Source of the DNA: Pseudoxanthomonas sp. PXM02
GTDB taxonomy: Bacteria > Pseudomonadota > Gammaproteobacteria > Xanthomonadales > Xanthomonadaceae
Assembly: GCF_014851805.1 (NCBI RefSeq)
Contig: NZ_JACVAK010000003.1
Coordinates: forward strand, 457,501-521,500
DNA length: 64,000 bases
Direction of reading: 5' to 3'
Position numbers and translations under genes: made by a program. The notes beneath the pieces were generated by a model. The model was not told the DNA's origin and did no database searches. It was given only the letters and a program-made list of their open reading frames with translations. How positions within the stretch are numbered: the stretch's first letter is position 1; each line of letters begins with the position of its first letter. Positions 42,709 to 50,801 of this stretch are shown piece by piece.

Positions 42709-43652
42709 AAGGCCTGCCTCAGCTCAGAGATAACAGAAAATCTTGTTTTGTTAGATCCACGGTAGTAGTCGATGACATCCGATGTAAGACGATCTCTATC
42801 TACTCTTTTGCTATCGCGAAATCCAAAAACAATGTGCGATCGCCAATTGGGAGCGTAGAAGTACCTTCCATGCCCTCGAGCCTTGCTAAGCAAAAGATCG
42901 CATCTCTCTAGCAGGAATAGGTACTGCTCAAGCTGAGCCCTATCCACTTCACAACCAACCTCCCTCAAATATGAAGCTATTTCGTTCTCGGATAGCGCAC
43001 CGAATAGATCACACATCTCACAAACGAACATCATCACATGAGCTGGATTTGCTTGCTTGAAAACTCGCTCCGAGTTGTTTGATCCGAGAAGAGTCCTTAC
43101 TTCGGCGAGGATGTCTGGCAAATCTCTTTTCAACAGGTCAAAGTTCTCGACAAGAGTTCCGCCAACCCCTTTGTCGTGCCAGGGATATACGAGAACTTTC
43201 CTTCCTGTTCTTGACTCAAGTCTGTTTATAGGCCCCAACTTGATGAACGAATCTTCTTCGAAGTGAGCCTCGGATATGAGAGCCAAGAGCCTTTCGGCAA
43301 TAACGTCCGTCACTGCAAATGCCCCCAACTCCGCAATGGAGCCAGCGCTTTCCACAACTAGAAGGATTACGGATGACAGACTGGCTAGATGCTCTTCGAA
43401 TGTCACCAGATCATCGTACTTCCCGCCTCTATACCAATCTTGAATGTCTTCAGCTAGCTTTAGGCGCTGAGCAAGATCAGAGTTGCGGCCAGAAGTGATG
43501 GCGTTATAGAGAACATTACGCACCGAACGTTCGGGCGTGAGATTCTTAATATCTTGTGGACCACCACATAGGAATACGAAGCCCTCAAATGGCTTCACAC
43601 GCGTGGCGCTCAGATCGATTCGAGCGAGAAACACTGCCCTGGGATCCGCCAT
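42705..43652 (-). CDS. Retron effector with nucleoside-deoxyribosyltransferase-like and winged-helix domains (St85 family)
   Basis: 315 residues from ATG 43652. The N-terminal half (about 25-185) is a nucleoside 2-deoxyribosyltransferase-like Rossmann fold: the opening VFLCGG at 26-31, and SAGSIAELGAF at 102-112 with E108 as the conserved acidic residue. The C-terminal half (about 205-300) has HVMMFVCEMCDLFGALSENEIASYLREVGCEVDRAQLEQYLFLLERCDLL, a winged helix. This is the layout of the effectors of retrons St85 (RcaT) and Ec86, which are held inactive by RT-msDNA and, once released, degrade nucleotides or NAD. The gene overlaps the RT by four bases. A TTG five codons upstream was rejected; GAAGAG within the ncRNA a2 repeat is the only candidate ribosome site. 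Confidence 0.92.
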   Translation of the reverse strand: MADPRAVFLARIDLSATRVKPFEGFVFLCGGPQDIKNLTPERSVRNVLYNAITSGRNSDLAQRLKLAEDIQDWYRGGKYDDLVTFEEHLASLSSVILLVVESAGSIAELGAFAVTDVIAERLLALISEAHFEEDSFIKLGPINRLESRTGRKVLVYPWHDKGVGGTLVENFDLLKRDLPDILAEVRTLLGSNNSERVFKQANPAHVMMFVCEMCDLFGALSENEIASYLREVGCEVDRAQLEQYLFLLERCDLLLSKARGHGRYFYAPNWRSHIVFGFRDSKRVDRDRLTSDVIDYYRGSNKTRFSVISELRQAL

Positions 43653-43655
43653 TTC

Positions 43656-43832
43656 ACTCTTCACCAAGAAACCGCCCCGTACAGCCGGCTAGGCCTTACC
43701 ACCACCGAGCAGGTGGCGGTGAGGCCTAGCCGGCTGTACGGGGCGATAAGAGTCAACAATCCATACCCGTCCGGCGCAACGCCGGACCCAGTCCTTTCGC
43801 AGCGGCGTTCCATCGCCAATCGCGTGAAGAGT
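43656..43832 (-). ncRNA. Retron msr-msd non-coding RNA
   Basis: Located just upstream of the effector on the same strand, as in type II-A retrons. The transcript starts with a1 (ACTCTTCAC, 43832 to 43824), which pairs with a2 (GTGAAGAGT, 43664 to 43656), a perfect 9-bp match. The base after a1 starts GCGA (43823 down), similar to the branch site AGCGA of Ec86, so G at 43823 is the candidate priming guanosine. The msr part carries GGCG/CGCC (about 43802-43815) and the strong stem-loop GTCCGGCG-TT..GCGCCGGAC at 43769-43787. The msd part (about 43665-43747) is the long hairpin; the msDNA would be about 80-85 nt, reading the plus strand from CAAGAAACCGCCCC. Confidence 0.9.
43673..43745 (-). repeat. 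msd long hairpin (34-bp inverted repeat)
   Basis: Arms 43673-43706 and 43712-43745 are inverted repeats of 34 bases with only two mismatches (T/C and A/G positions, one of them G-U in RNA), separated by the five-base loop GAGCA. It is the most stable palindrome in the window and gives the msDNA its stem. Confidence 0.95.
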
Positions 43833-43838
43833 TCGTAC

Positions 43839-43867
43839 AGTAGATTCGTAAAGCGCTTGAGCGTCAA
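43839..43867 (-). promoter_or_regulatory. Candidate promoter of the retron
   Basis: On the minus strand TTGACG (43862-43867) and TCTACT (43839-43844) are spaced by exactly 17 bases. They match the -35 and -10 consensus at five and four of six positions. Transcription would start about seven bases on, right at the beginning of the a1 repeat. It lies between the stop of the endonuclease gene and the ncRNA. Confidence 0.65.
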
Positions 43868-43879
43868 GAGATGCCACAT

Positions 43880-44716
43880 TCAATCAAGGCAACGGAGAAC
43901 GTCCTGTCCACTACATCCGGGAAGGCTTACACAACCCCAGAATGATTTTCCTGTGGCGCTGTGGCGCTGCCGCACCATGGTTACTTTGCACTTTGGACAG
44001 TGCGGCGCAGCATGTTCACTCGCCATATCTTTACCCAGCTCGTCCTCAAAGTTAGATGGCAACCTCGTTCGTGCATCGGTGCTAGCCCGCACCTCCCGAA
44101 TCATCCCCAGCAACGCCGTGCCATCGATCAGTTCGATCGGCTTGCCTTCCGCAAACTTCGCTGCGTCCTCGGTGAACCCACCCAGCGCCGCGATGCGCAC
44201 CGCGTCGGCACGGTGGTGCGTCAGCAGACCGTACATCTCGCGCACCACGTTGACCGGCACCTTCTCGCGCCGCCACTGCTTGCACTGCACCAGCGTGCGC
44301 TTGCCGTCGCGGCGCAGGATCAGATCGATGCCGCCATCGGCACCGCCCAGACCGGTTTCCTCCACGGTGTAGCCGCGACGCCGGAATGCCTCGCCGACCA
44401 GCCGCTCGAAATCACGCCAGCCGAGTGCCGCGATGCTTTCCAGTCCCGTGCGCGTGTCCAGCAACCGGCGCCTGCGGCGCGCCGCCAGGAACGACGACGC
44501 GGACGCGATCACGCACAGGCCCAGGAAGACCCACGCCAACGGCATGAACGGATGGTTGCCTGCGGTGAAGGCCGACGCCATCGCACCGCTGTGTCGCCCG
44601 AAGACCAGGGGAATGCCGTACGCGATGGCGGCATAGCCAAGCGCGCCCGCACCCAGGCCGACCGGCCAAGGCAGCGCAGCGAGTTCCCTGAAGAAATGCG
44701 TCCTACCACGTCCCAT
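43880..44716 (-). CDS. Membrane-anchored Mrr-type endonuclease with zinc ribbon
   Basis: 278 residues. Two N-terminal hydrophobic segments (about 17-38 and 57-78) anchor it in the membrane. The restriction-endonuclease-like Mrr_cat domain spans about 92-205: GLESIAALGWRDFERLVGEAFRRRGYTVEETG, then GGADGGIDLIL with D131 and LVQCKQWRR with Q144 and K146, the D..QxK nuclease centre. The C-terminus has a topoisomerase-type zinc ribbon C240-P-K-C243, C262 and C268. It resembles the widely conserved restriction-endonuclease/topoisomerase-ribbon proteins in xanthomonads. Its last ~60 codons are AT-richer, like the retron that follows. Confidence 0.9.
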   Translation of the reverse strand: MGRGRTHFFRELAALPWPVGLGAGALGYAAIAYGIPLVFGRHSGAMASAFTAGNHPFMPLAWVFLGLCVIASASSFLAARRRRRLLDTRTGLESIAALGWRDFERLVGEAFRRRGYTVEETGLGGADGGIDLILRRDGKRTLVQCKQWRREKVPVNVVREMYGLLTHHRADAVRIAALGGFTEDAAKFAEGKPIELIDGTALLGMIREVRASTDARTRLPSNFEDELGKDMASEHAAPHCPKCKVTMVRQRHSATGKSFWGCVSLPGCSGQDVLRCLD

Positions 44717-44929
44717 GTGGCGCCCCTCTCACCCCGTCGCGGACCTTAGCGCGATCCACGGGGAGGCGTATAGGCGGAGATTGCGCCGCTCGTCGGCGAG
44801 CCCCGGTCCGGGCGGTCGCGACGCGGAAACACGGCTTCATCGGGCGGGCGGTGCCTCCGTCGCATGCCCCTTCCCCGTCCCGCGGCACGCATGCAAAGCT
44901 CGGCGTCCGCCTCCCTGTAACGGACCGAC

Positions 44930-47167
44930 ATGCGCTTGCTCCTGGGGTTCCTGCTGGCGACGCTCTCCCTGTCCTCCTTCGCGCAGGCGCCCGAGGTCCG
45001 CATCCCGGCGGGACTGAAGGGGGGCGACGTCGACGTGGCGATGGGGGTGCTCGCGCGCGACATGGCTAAGGCCTATCGCGACGAAGACCGCGCGCGCTAC
45101 CTGACCACCCTGTTCCGCCTGCAACTGGTGACCGGCCAGTACACGCAGGCGATCGACAGCATCGAGACCCTGCGCACGCTGCGCAACGATTCCGTCTCGC
45201 AACCGCCGCTCTACCTGCAGTACGAGATCCATGCGCGCGCCAGGGCACTGCAGGCACGCGAGAACATCGCGTTCGCGCCGGCCTGGCGGCAGGTGTTCGC
45301 CGAGCGCTTCGGTGCGCTCGATGACCGGACCGCACTGCAAGCGGAATTCAGCTTCGGCACGTCGCCGGTACGGCTGCGTGGTGAGCTGGACGCGGCACTG
45401 GCGAAGGTGGCGGGCAAGCGCACGCTGTCGCTGCCGGACGCCATCGACCTGCTGCGCGCCTATCAGGTGCATGCCGCCTACGCCGCCTTCCAGCCGCTGG
45501 TCGTCGCGGCGGTGGAAGCGGACGACGCGCGCCGTTACCGCATCGACCGCGATGTATTGGTAAGCACGCCGAATGGCGTGCACATCGCCGCCCTCGTCGT
45601 GCGTCCGGCGAACGCGCAACCGTTGCCGACGCTGCTGGAGTTCACCATCTACGCCAACGACGACGTGGCCTTCCACGATGCCAAGACGATGGCGGCGCAC
45701 GGCTACGTGGGCGCGGTCGCCTACAGCCGCGGCAAGGGCCGCAGCCCGGACGCCATCGCGCCTTTCGTGCACGACGGCGACGATGCGGCTGCGGTGATCG
45801 AATGGATCGCGACGCAGGCCTGGAGCGATGGCCGCGTGGGCATGTTCGGGGGCAGCTACAACAGCTTCGCGCAGTGGGCTGCGCTGAAGCACCGGCCACC
45901 CGCGCTGAGGGCGATTGCCACGTCCGCGTCGGCAGCACCAGGCATCGACATCCCGATGGAGGGCAACGTCTTCCTCAACTTCATGTACCCGTGGCCGCTG
46001 TACGCCGCCAGCAGCCGCTGGCTGGACGACGCGCGCTACAACGACAGCACACGCTGGGCGAAGCTGGACCGCGAGGCCTACGCCAGCGGCCGCGCCTACC
46101 GCGACCGGCCAGCGATCGACGGCAGCGCGAACCCGGTGTTCGCCGAATGGTTGCAGCATCCGGCCTACGACGCGTACTGGCAGGCGATGATTCCGCAGGG
46201 CGCGCAGTACGCCGGCATCGACATCCCGGTGCTTGCGACGACGGGCTATTTCGATGGCGGGCAGGCCGGCGTATTGCACTACCTGCGCGAGCATCTGCGC
46301 CACCGCCCGGACGCCGACCACACGCTGGTGATCGGCCCCTATGAACACATCACGATGCAGACCGGCGTGCCGCCGACCGTGCAGGGCTACACGCCGGATG
46401 CGTCCGCGCGCATCAACCTGCAGGCGCTGCGGCTGGCGTGGTTCGACCATGTCCTCAAGGGCGCGCCGAAGCCGCCGCTGCTGGCCGACCGCGTGAACTG
46501 GCAGGTCATGGGTGCCGACACCTGGCGCCACGCGTCGACGCTGGACACGATGGCCACGCGCACGCAGTCGCTGTGTCTGGCGCCGGGCGTGAGTGACGGC
46601 GAACATGTGCTGGCGCCGCAGCCGCAGCCCGATGCCGTCGTGGTACAGCGCGTGGACTTCCGCGACCGCAGTGACGCCGACTGGACGCCGTCCGAGCACG
46701 TGCTCAATCCGCAACTCGATCCGCACGGGGGGCTGGTGTTCGCCAGCGCACCGATGCCGCGGGACACGGAGCTGGCGGGGCCGTTCGGCGGCACGCTCGA
46801 TTTCACCGTCAATGCGCGCGACGTCGACGTCGCCATCGGCGTGTACGAGCGCACCGCCGACGGTGAGTACCTCGACCTGGCGTGGTGGCTCCAGCGCGCG
46901 AGCTACGGCGAGGACCGCCGGCAGCGTCGCCTGCTGCAACCCGGCGTGCCGCAGCGTCTCGCGGTGAAGGACACGCGTCTGCTGGGACGCACGCTGGCGG
47001 CGGGCAGCCGCCTGGTGGTGACGATCGGCGTCGGCAAGCAGCCCGATCGCCAGCTCAATCTCGGCAGCGGCAAGGATCCGTCGGACGAGACGATCGCCGA
47101 TGCGGGAACGCCACTCGAGATCGCATGGCACGGCACCAGTTGCCTTACGTTCGGCGTGCGCGACTAG
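44930..47167 (+). CDS. CocE/NonD family hydrolase (S15 X-Pro peptidase fold)
   Basis: 745 residues. A signal peptide (LLLGFLLATLSLSSFA) leads to an N-terminal helical region of about 190 residues, then the alpha/beta hydrolase: VLVSTPNGVHIAALVVRPA, GSY motif in MFGGSYNSFAQWAAL with S309 as nucleophile, DGG in LATTGYFDGGQAG with the catalytic Asp, and GPYEH with His. A C-terminal jelly-roll (about 560-745, FTVNARDVDVAIGVYERTADGEYLDLAW) closes the fold. The family cleaves X-prolyl dipeptides, acyl esters such as glutaryl-7-ACA, or cocaine esters; here periplasmic with unknown substrate. The extra N-terminal helical domain is a feature of one branch. Confidence 0.92.
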   Translation: MRLLLGFLLATLSLSSFAQAPEVRIPAGLKGGDVDVAMGVLARDMAKAYRDEDRARYLTTLFRLQLVTGQYTQAIDSIETLRTLRNDSVSQPPLYLQYEIHARARALQARENIAFAPAWRQVFAERFGALDDRTALQAEFSFGTSPVRLRGELDAALAKVAGKRTLSLPDAIDLLRAYQVHAAYAAFQPLVVAAVEADDARRYRIDRDVLVSTPNGVHIAALVVRPANAQPLPTLLEFTIYANDDVAFHDAKTMAAHGYVGAVAYSRGKGRSPDAIAPFVHDGDDAAAVIEWIATQAWSDGRVGMFGGSYNSFAQWAALKHRPPALRAIATSASAAPGIDIPMEGNVFLNFMYPWPLYAASSRWLDDARYNDSTRWAKLDREAYASGRAYRDRPAIDGSANPVFAEWLQHPAYDAYWQAMIPQGAQYAGIDIPVLATTGYFDGGQAGVLHYLREHLRHRPDADHTLVIGPYEHITMQTGVPPTVQGYTPDASARINLQALRLAWFDHVLKGAPKPPLLADRVNWQVMGADTWRHASTLDTMATRTQSLCLAPGVSDGEHVLAPQPQPDAVVVQRVDFRDRSDADWTPSEHVLNPQLDPHGGLVFASAPMPRDTELAGPFGGTLDFTVNARDVDVAIGVYERTADGEYLDLAWWLQRASYGEDRRQRRLLQPGVPQRLAVKDTRLLGRTLAAGSRLVVTIGVGKQPDRQLNLGSGKDPSDETIADAGTPLEIAWHGTSCLTFGVRD

Positions 47168-47195
47168 CGGGCGCCACGGCTGGCTTCAACGCATG

Positions 47196-47220
47196 GGGAG
47201 CTCCGCGAGGGCTCCCTCTT
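47196..47220 (+). terminator. Hairpin between CocE-like gene and the small hypothetical gene
   Basis: GGGAGC and GCTCCC pair across a nine-base loop; TCTTCT follows. It is between convergent genes, 28 bases past the CocE stop. Confidence 0.55.
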
Positions 47221-47229
47221 CTGGCTGGA

Positions 47230-47574
47230 TCAGCGCCAGCTCGCGCGACGCGACGGCGGCGGTGGCGCGGGGCTTTCGTCGATGGTGGGCACCAGCAGCG
47301 ACAGGCGCGCCTTGGCGAACTGGCCGCTGCCTTCGACATCCAGCTTGCCCGCGCTGGTAGCGGTGATGAGGCCGGCATCCAGGAACACCTCGGCCCCGGC
47401 GGCCAGCGAATGCCGCGGACTGCACACCTTCACCGGCACCTGCAGCACGCTGATGCCGTCGCGCTGCCATTTCGTCTCCGGCGCCAGGCGCCGCACGATG
47501 GAACCATCCACCCACACATCCACCGAATCGGACGACACCGACCGGCACTTTCCGATCCCGACATCAAACGCCAT
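47230..47574 (-). CDS. Small hypothetical protein
   Basis: 114 residues from ATG 47574, which has GGGAGGA upstream. No signal peptide from this start. The sequence looks like a compact beta domain (SVDVWVDGSIVRRLAPETKWQRDGISVLQVPVKVCSPRHSLAAGAEVFLDAGLITATSAGKLDVEGSGQF) with two cysteines and ends in a proline/arginine-rich tail. No known family. A longer open frame continues upstream but lacks a good start. The 286 bases beyond (47575-47860) hold no gene I can support. Confidence 0.6.
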   Translation of the reverse strand: MAFDVGIGKCRSVSSDSVDVWVDGSIVRRLAPETKWQRDGISVLQVPVKVCSPRHSLAAGAEVFLDAGLITATSAGKLDVEGSGQFAKARLSLLVPTIDESPAPPPPSRRASWR

Positions 47575-47860
47575 GAGTCCTCCCGGACGACAGGAACCGC
47601 GCAACGGCACAGGCACCCGCCCTCCACGCGCGCGGAGGCGGCAGACGGCGATGCAGAAGAAGAACGGAGACTTGCGGGCTGGGCACACACACCTCGTCGG
47701 CACGCGCGTGATCGCGTCGGTAAGCCGAGAGGGAGGGGAATCGGCCGGCGAATGCGGCGCAGAAGACTGCCAGTCAGCCTGGACAGGTATACGCCCTTGG
47801 GGACCGGACCGCAAACGTACGGATCGGCATCACGTTATGCGTGCCGCGACATGACGACGG

Positions 47861-48904
47861 TCACGTGCCTTTGGGCTTGCTCCGCGCCTTGAGCGCTTGT
47901 TCTGCGGCGTCCAGCGCCTTCAGGTCGTCCGCATCGGCCGCCAATGCCGCAGCTCGTCGGCGCTGAGCGTCGAACTGTCCGTAGCGCTCGTGCGCGATGT
48001 CCTTCATGGTCGAACTGCTGACCGATCCCGCGTTCTCCAGCACCGCGCGGTCATTGAAGGCCAGCAGGCGATCCATGTTCTCGCGCCAGTAGTCTAGCGA
48101 GAGCATCTTCCGGTCCTTCACGCGGAGCTCGGCCTGCTCCAGGAAGATAACGACCAGTCGGTTGAGCGAATCGACTTCATCCGCAGTGAGGTAGTTCTTG
48201 GCGACGATGACATCCGATTTGCGCACGCGGCTGCCCTCCCATGTGCACAGCCCCATGTTGGGCTGCCCGGGATCGGCACGGGCCACCACCAGCTCGGCGG
48301 CGGTATTGCCGGTGACGGCATACAGCAACTTGTTCTGTACTTCAGCGAAGAACAATGACGCCTGCTGTTCGCTGTCGCCGTAGTCGACGCTGAGCGCGAA
48401 CAGGTCGCGGACCTTCTGGTAGAAGCGCTTCTCCGACGCACGGATGTCGCGAATGCGCGCCAGCAGTTCGTCGAAGTAATCCCCACCGCCGGGATCCTTG
48501 AGGCGGGCATCGTCCATGACGAAGCCTTTGACCAGGTACTCGGACAGCTGCGCCGTGGCCCACTGCCGGAACTGCGTGCCACGGACGGAGCGGACCCGGT
48601 AGCCCACGGCGAGAATGGCATCGAGGTGATAGTGCTCCACGCTGCGGCGCACCTCACGCTGGCCCTCGGTTTGAACTATCCGGAGTTTCCGGATAGTTCG
48701 TTCAGGTTCGAGCTCTCGTTCGGCAATGATGTTCTGCAGGTGTTCGCTCACCGTCTTGACGGTGACCTGATACAGCTCCGCAAGCTGCGCTTGCGTCAGC
48801 CACACCGTTCCTCCCTCCAGCCTTACCTGGATGCGCGTCTTGGCATCTTCGCTGCGAAATACGATCAGTTCCGACACCGGATCCCCGTTTCCTTCGGCGC
48901 TCAT
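47861..48904 (-). CDS. RhuM family protein
   Basis: 347 residues of the virulence RhuM family (PF13310), first noticed near a Salmonella pathogenicity island and widespread as an accessory gene. Its N-terminal part has a winged-helix-like segment (VWLTQAQLAELYQVTVKTVSEHLQNIIAERELEPERTIRKLRIVQ), then HYHLDAILAVGYRVRSVRGTQFRQWAT, the Bro-N/RhuM core, and the end has FLEQAELRVKDRKMLSLDYWRENMDRLLAFNDRAVLENAG. The function is unknown but many are in defence islands beside toxin-antitoxin or restriction genes. It sits 31 bases from the recD stop, on the same strand. Confidence 0.93.
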   Translation of the reverse strand: MSAEGNGDPVSELIVFRSEDAKTRIQVRLEGGTVWLTQAQLAELYQVTVKTVSEHLQNIIAERELEPERTIRKLRIVQTEGQREVRRSVEHYHLDAILAVGYRVRSVRGTQFRQWATAQLSEYLVKGFVMDDARLKDPGGGDYFDELLARIRDIRASEKRFYQKVRDLFALSVDYGDSEQQASLFFAEVQNKLLYAVTGNTAAELVVARADPGQPNMGLCTWEGSRVRKSDVIVAKNYLTADEVDSLNRLVVIFLEQAELRVKDRKMLSLDYWRENMDRLLAFNDRAVLENAGSVSSSTMKDIAHERYGQFDAQRRRAAALAADADDLKALDAAEQALKARSKPKGT

Positions 48905-48935
48905 CTCACCTCCCTGCGCACGCCCAAGCCAGCCA

Positions 48936-50801
48936 TCAGCGTACCGCCTCTACGCCTTGTCGCAAGCGCCACTCCAACCCGGACCACCGAGTTGCATGCC
49001 GCGCCAGCGCATCGCGGATCACGGCATCGCTGCCAGCGATGTGCAGTTCGCGGCGGGCACGGGTGATGCCGGTGTAGACCAGCTCGCGCGAAAGCACGCG
49101 GTTGCTGCGTGCGGGCAGCAGCAACCACACCGCATCGAACTCCGAGCCCTGCGCCTTGTGCACCGTCATGGCGAATGCCGACTCGTGCGCCGGCAACGCG
49201 GCGGGATGGAAGGCGCGCGGCTGTGCGGGATCCTCGCCGGGGAACCACGCCACCAGCGCACCGCGGTCGTCGCGCAGGCAAATGCCGATGTCGCCATTGA
49301 ACAGGCGGTGGCGGTAGCTGTTCTCGGTGACGATCAGCAGCTGGCCGTGGAAGTGGCCGGGCGCGCCGCGCGTGCTGCCGGTGCCCGTGTCCACCAGCAG
49401 ACGTTCGATGCGCGCATTGAGCGTGCGCGCGCCCTGCGGTCCTTCGCGCACGGCGGTGAGCAGGCGCAGGCGCGTGGAGTGCGCGAGCGCCTCGGCCGGC
49501 GTGTCCGCCTGCGCGAGGGCACGCCAGTGCGCGAGCAGCGCGTCGCGATGCGTCTCCAGCGGATCGGCGAGGCCTTCGTGGAAGTGCACGTTCGACAGCG
49601 CATCGCGCCGCAGCAGGTCGAGGGCGGTGTCGGCATCGCCTTCACGTACAGCGGCGGCCAGCGGCGCGAGGTGCAGCGCCTCGCTCTGACGCCAGCCGCG
49701 TTGCAGGTGCACGCGGACGCCGGCGAAGCGGGGTGCGTCTTCGCGCACGCCCGGGTCGGTCTCGCCCAGCAAGGGGCGCAATGCTTCCGCATCGTCGTGT
49801 GCGAGGCGATCGCCGTCGCCGGCCGCGGCGAGGATGGCGGCCAGCACGTCGCCGGCTTCCACCGAAGGCAGCTGGTCCGGGTCGCCCAGCAGCACCAGGC
49901 GCGTGCCGTCGGCGACGGCATCGACCAGCTTGGCCATCAGCGGCAGGTCGATCATCGAGGCTTCGTCGACTACCACCACGTCGAACGGCAGCGGGTTGTC
50001 GCGGTCATGGCGGAAACGCGGCGAGTCCGGAATCGTGCCCAGCAGGCGGTGCAGCGTGGTGCCGGTGGCCGGCAGCGTCGCCAGCAGATCGGCTTCCACG
50101 CCGGACGCCGCCAGTCCCTGCACTGCAAGCCGCACGCTTTCGGCCATGCGCTCCGCGGCACGACCGGTGGGCGCGGCCAGCGCGATGCGTGGCGCGGCCC
50201 CGCCGGCATGTCGCGCCTGCGTGGCCAGCAGCACCAGCAGTCGCGCGGTGGTGGTGGTCTTGCCGGTGCCCGGTCCGCCGGTGACCAGCAGCAGCGCGTG
50301 CCGCAACGCGAGCGCGGCGGCGCGGGCCTGGTGGTCGTCGTGCGTGGCCTGCGGGAACAACGTGGCGAACAGCGGCGCGAGCGGTTCGAGTCCCACCTCC
50401 GGCATCGCGCCCGTGGCGATGCAGTGCAGGCCCAGTGCGAGTGCACGCTCGTACTCGCGGTAGCGACGCAGATAGAGCAGGTCGCCTTCCAGCACCAGCG
50501 GCGCGCGCGGGTCGGAGACCTCGGCGGACGCCGTCGGCGTGGCGACCCAGCGCGACGCGGCGAGCTGCGCGCGCCATTCGTCACTCTGCGGCCAGATCAC
50601 CTCGGCCTCGGCGTCCAGCATTGCCTGCGGCGAGAGCAGCTTTACGCCGGCATGCCCCTTCGCCACGGCCAGCGATGCGAGCGCGGCGGCGGCGAGTACC
50701 GCGTCGGGCGTGTCGCGATCCAGCCGGCGCAGGCTCTGCGCCAGCGCGTGGTCGAGCGTACGCAGATGGCCGCCGCGATAGAGCGCGTCGAGCAGACTCA
50801 T
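48936..50801 (-). CDS. recD: Exonuclease V alpha subunit RecD
   Basis: 621 residues. SF1B helicase of RecBCD, 5-to-3 motor. The Walker A motif is GGPGTGKTTTTARLL at about 175-189, the VVDEASMIDLPLM segment is motif II and FAMTVHKAQGSEFDAVWL is the SF1 motif V region, with TGITRARRELHIAGS as motif VI. An N-terminal domain (1-110) and 1B region are as expected. Its start overlaps the recB stop by four bases (ATGA), so RecD is translationally coupled. RecD gives RecBCD its speed and nuclease mode switching at Chi. Confidence 0.97.
   Translation of the reverse strand: MSLLDALYRGGHLRTLDHALAQSLRRLDRDTPDAVLAAAALASLAVAKGHAGVKLLSPQAMLDAEAEVIWPQSDEWRAQLAASRWVATPTASAEVSDPRAPLVLEGDLLYLRRYREYERALALGLHCIATGAMPEVGLEPLAPLFATLFPQATHDDHQARAAALALRHALLLVTGGPGTGKTTTTARLLVLLATQARHAGGAAPRIALAAPTGRAAERMAESVRLAVQGLAASGVEADLLATLPATGTTLHRLLGTIPDSPRFRHDRDNPLPFDVVVVDEASMIDLPLMAKLVDAVADGTRLVLLGDPDQLPSVEAGDVLAAILAAAGDGDRLAHDDAEALRPLLGETDPGVREDAPRFAGVRVHLQRGWRQSEALHLAPLAAAVREGDADTALDLLRRDALSNVHFHEGLADPLETHRDALLAHWRALAQADTPAEALAHSTRLRLLTAVREGPQGARTLNARIERLLVDTGTGSTRGAPGHFHGQLLIVTENSYRHRLFNGDIGICLRDDRGALVAWFPGEDPAQPRAFHPAALPAHESAFAMTVHKAQGSEFDAVWLLLPARSNRVLSRELVYTGITRARRELHIAGSDAVIRDALARHATRWSGLEWRLRQGVEAVR

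Noticed and set aside
43673-43745. Long inverted repeat taken at first as a transposon end or terminator.
   Set aside because: There is no transposase or target duplication, and its position with a1/a2 and the retron genes explains it as msd.
44837-47131. A 764-codon minus-strand frame over the CocE gene.
   Set aside because: Shadow of the CocE/NonD gene, composition is atypical (His, Arg, Val rich) with no family motif.
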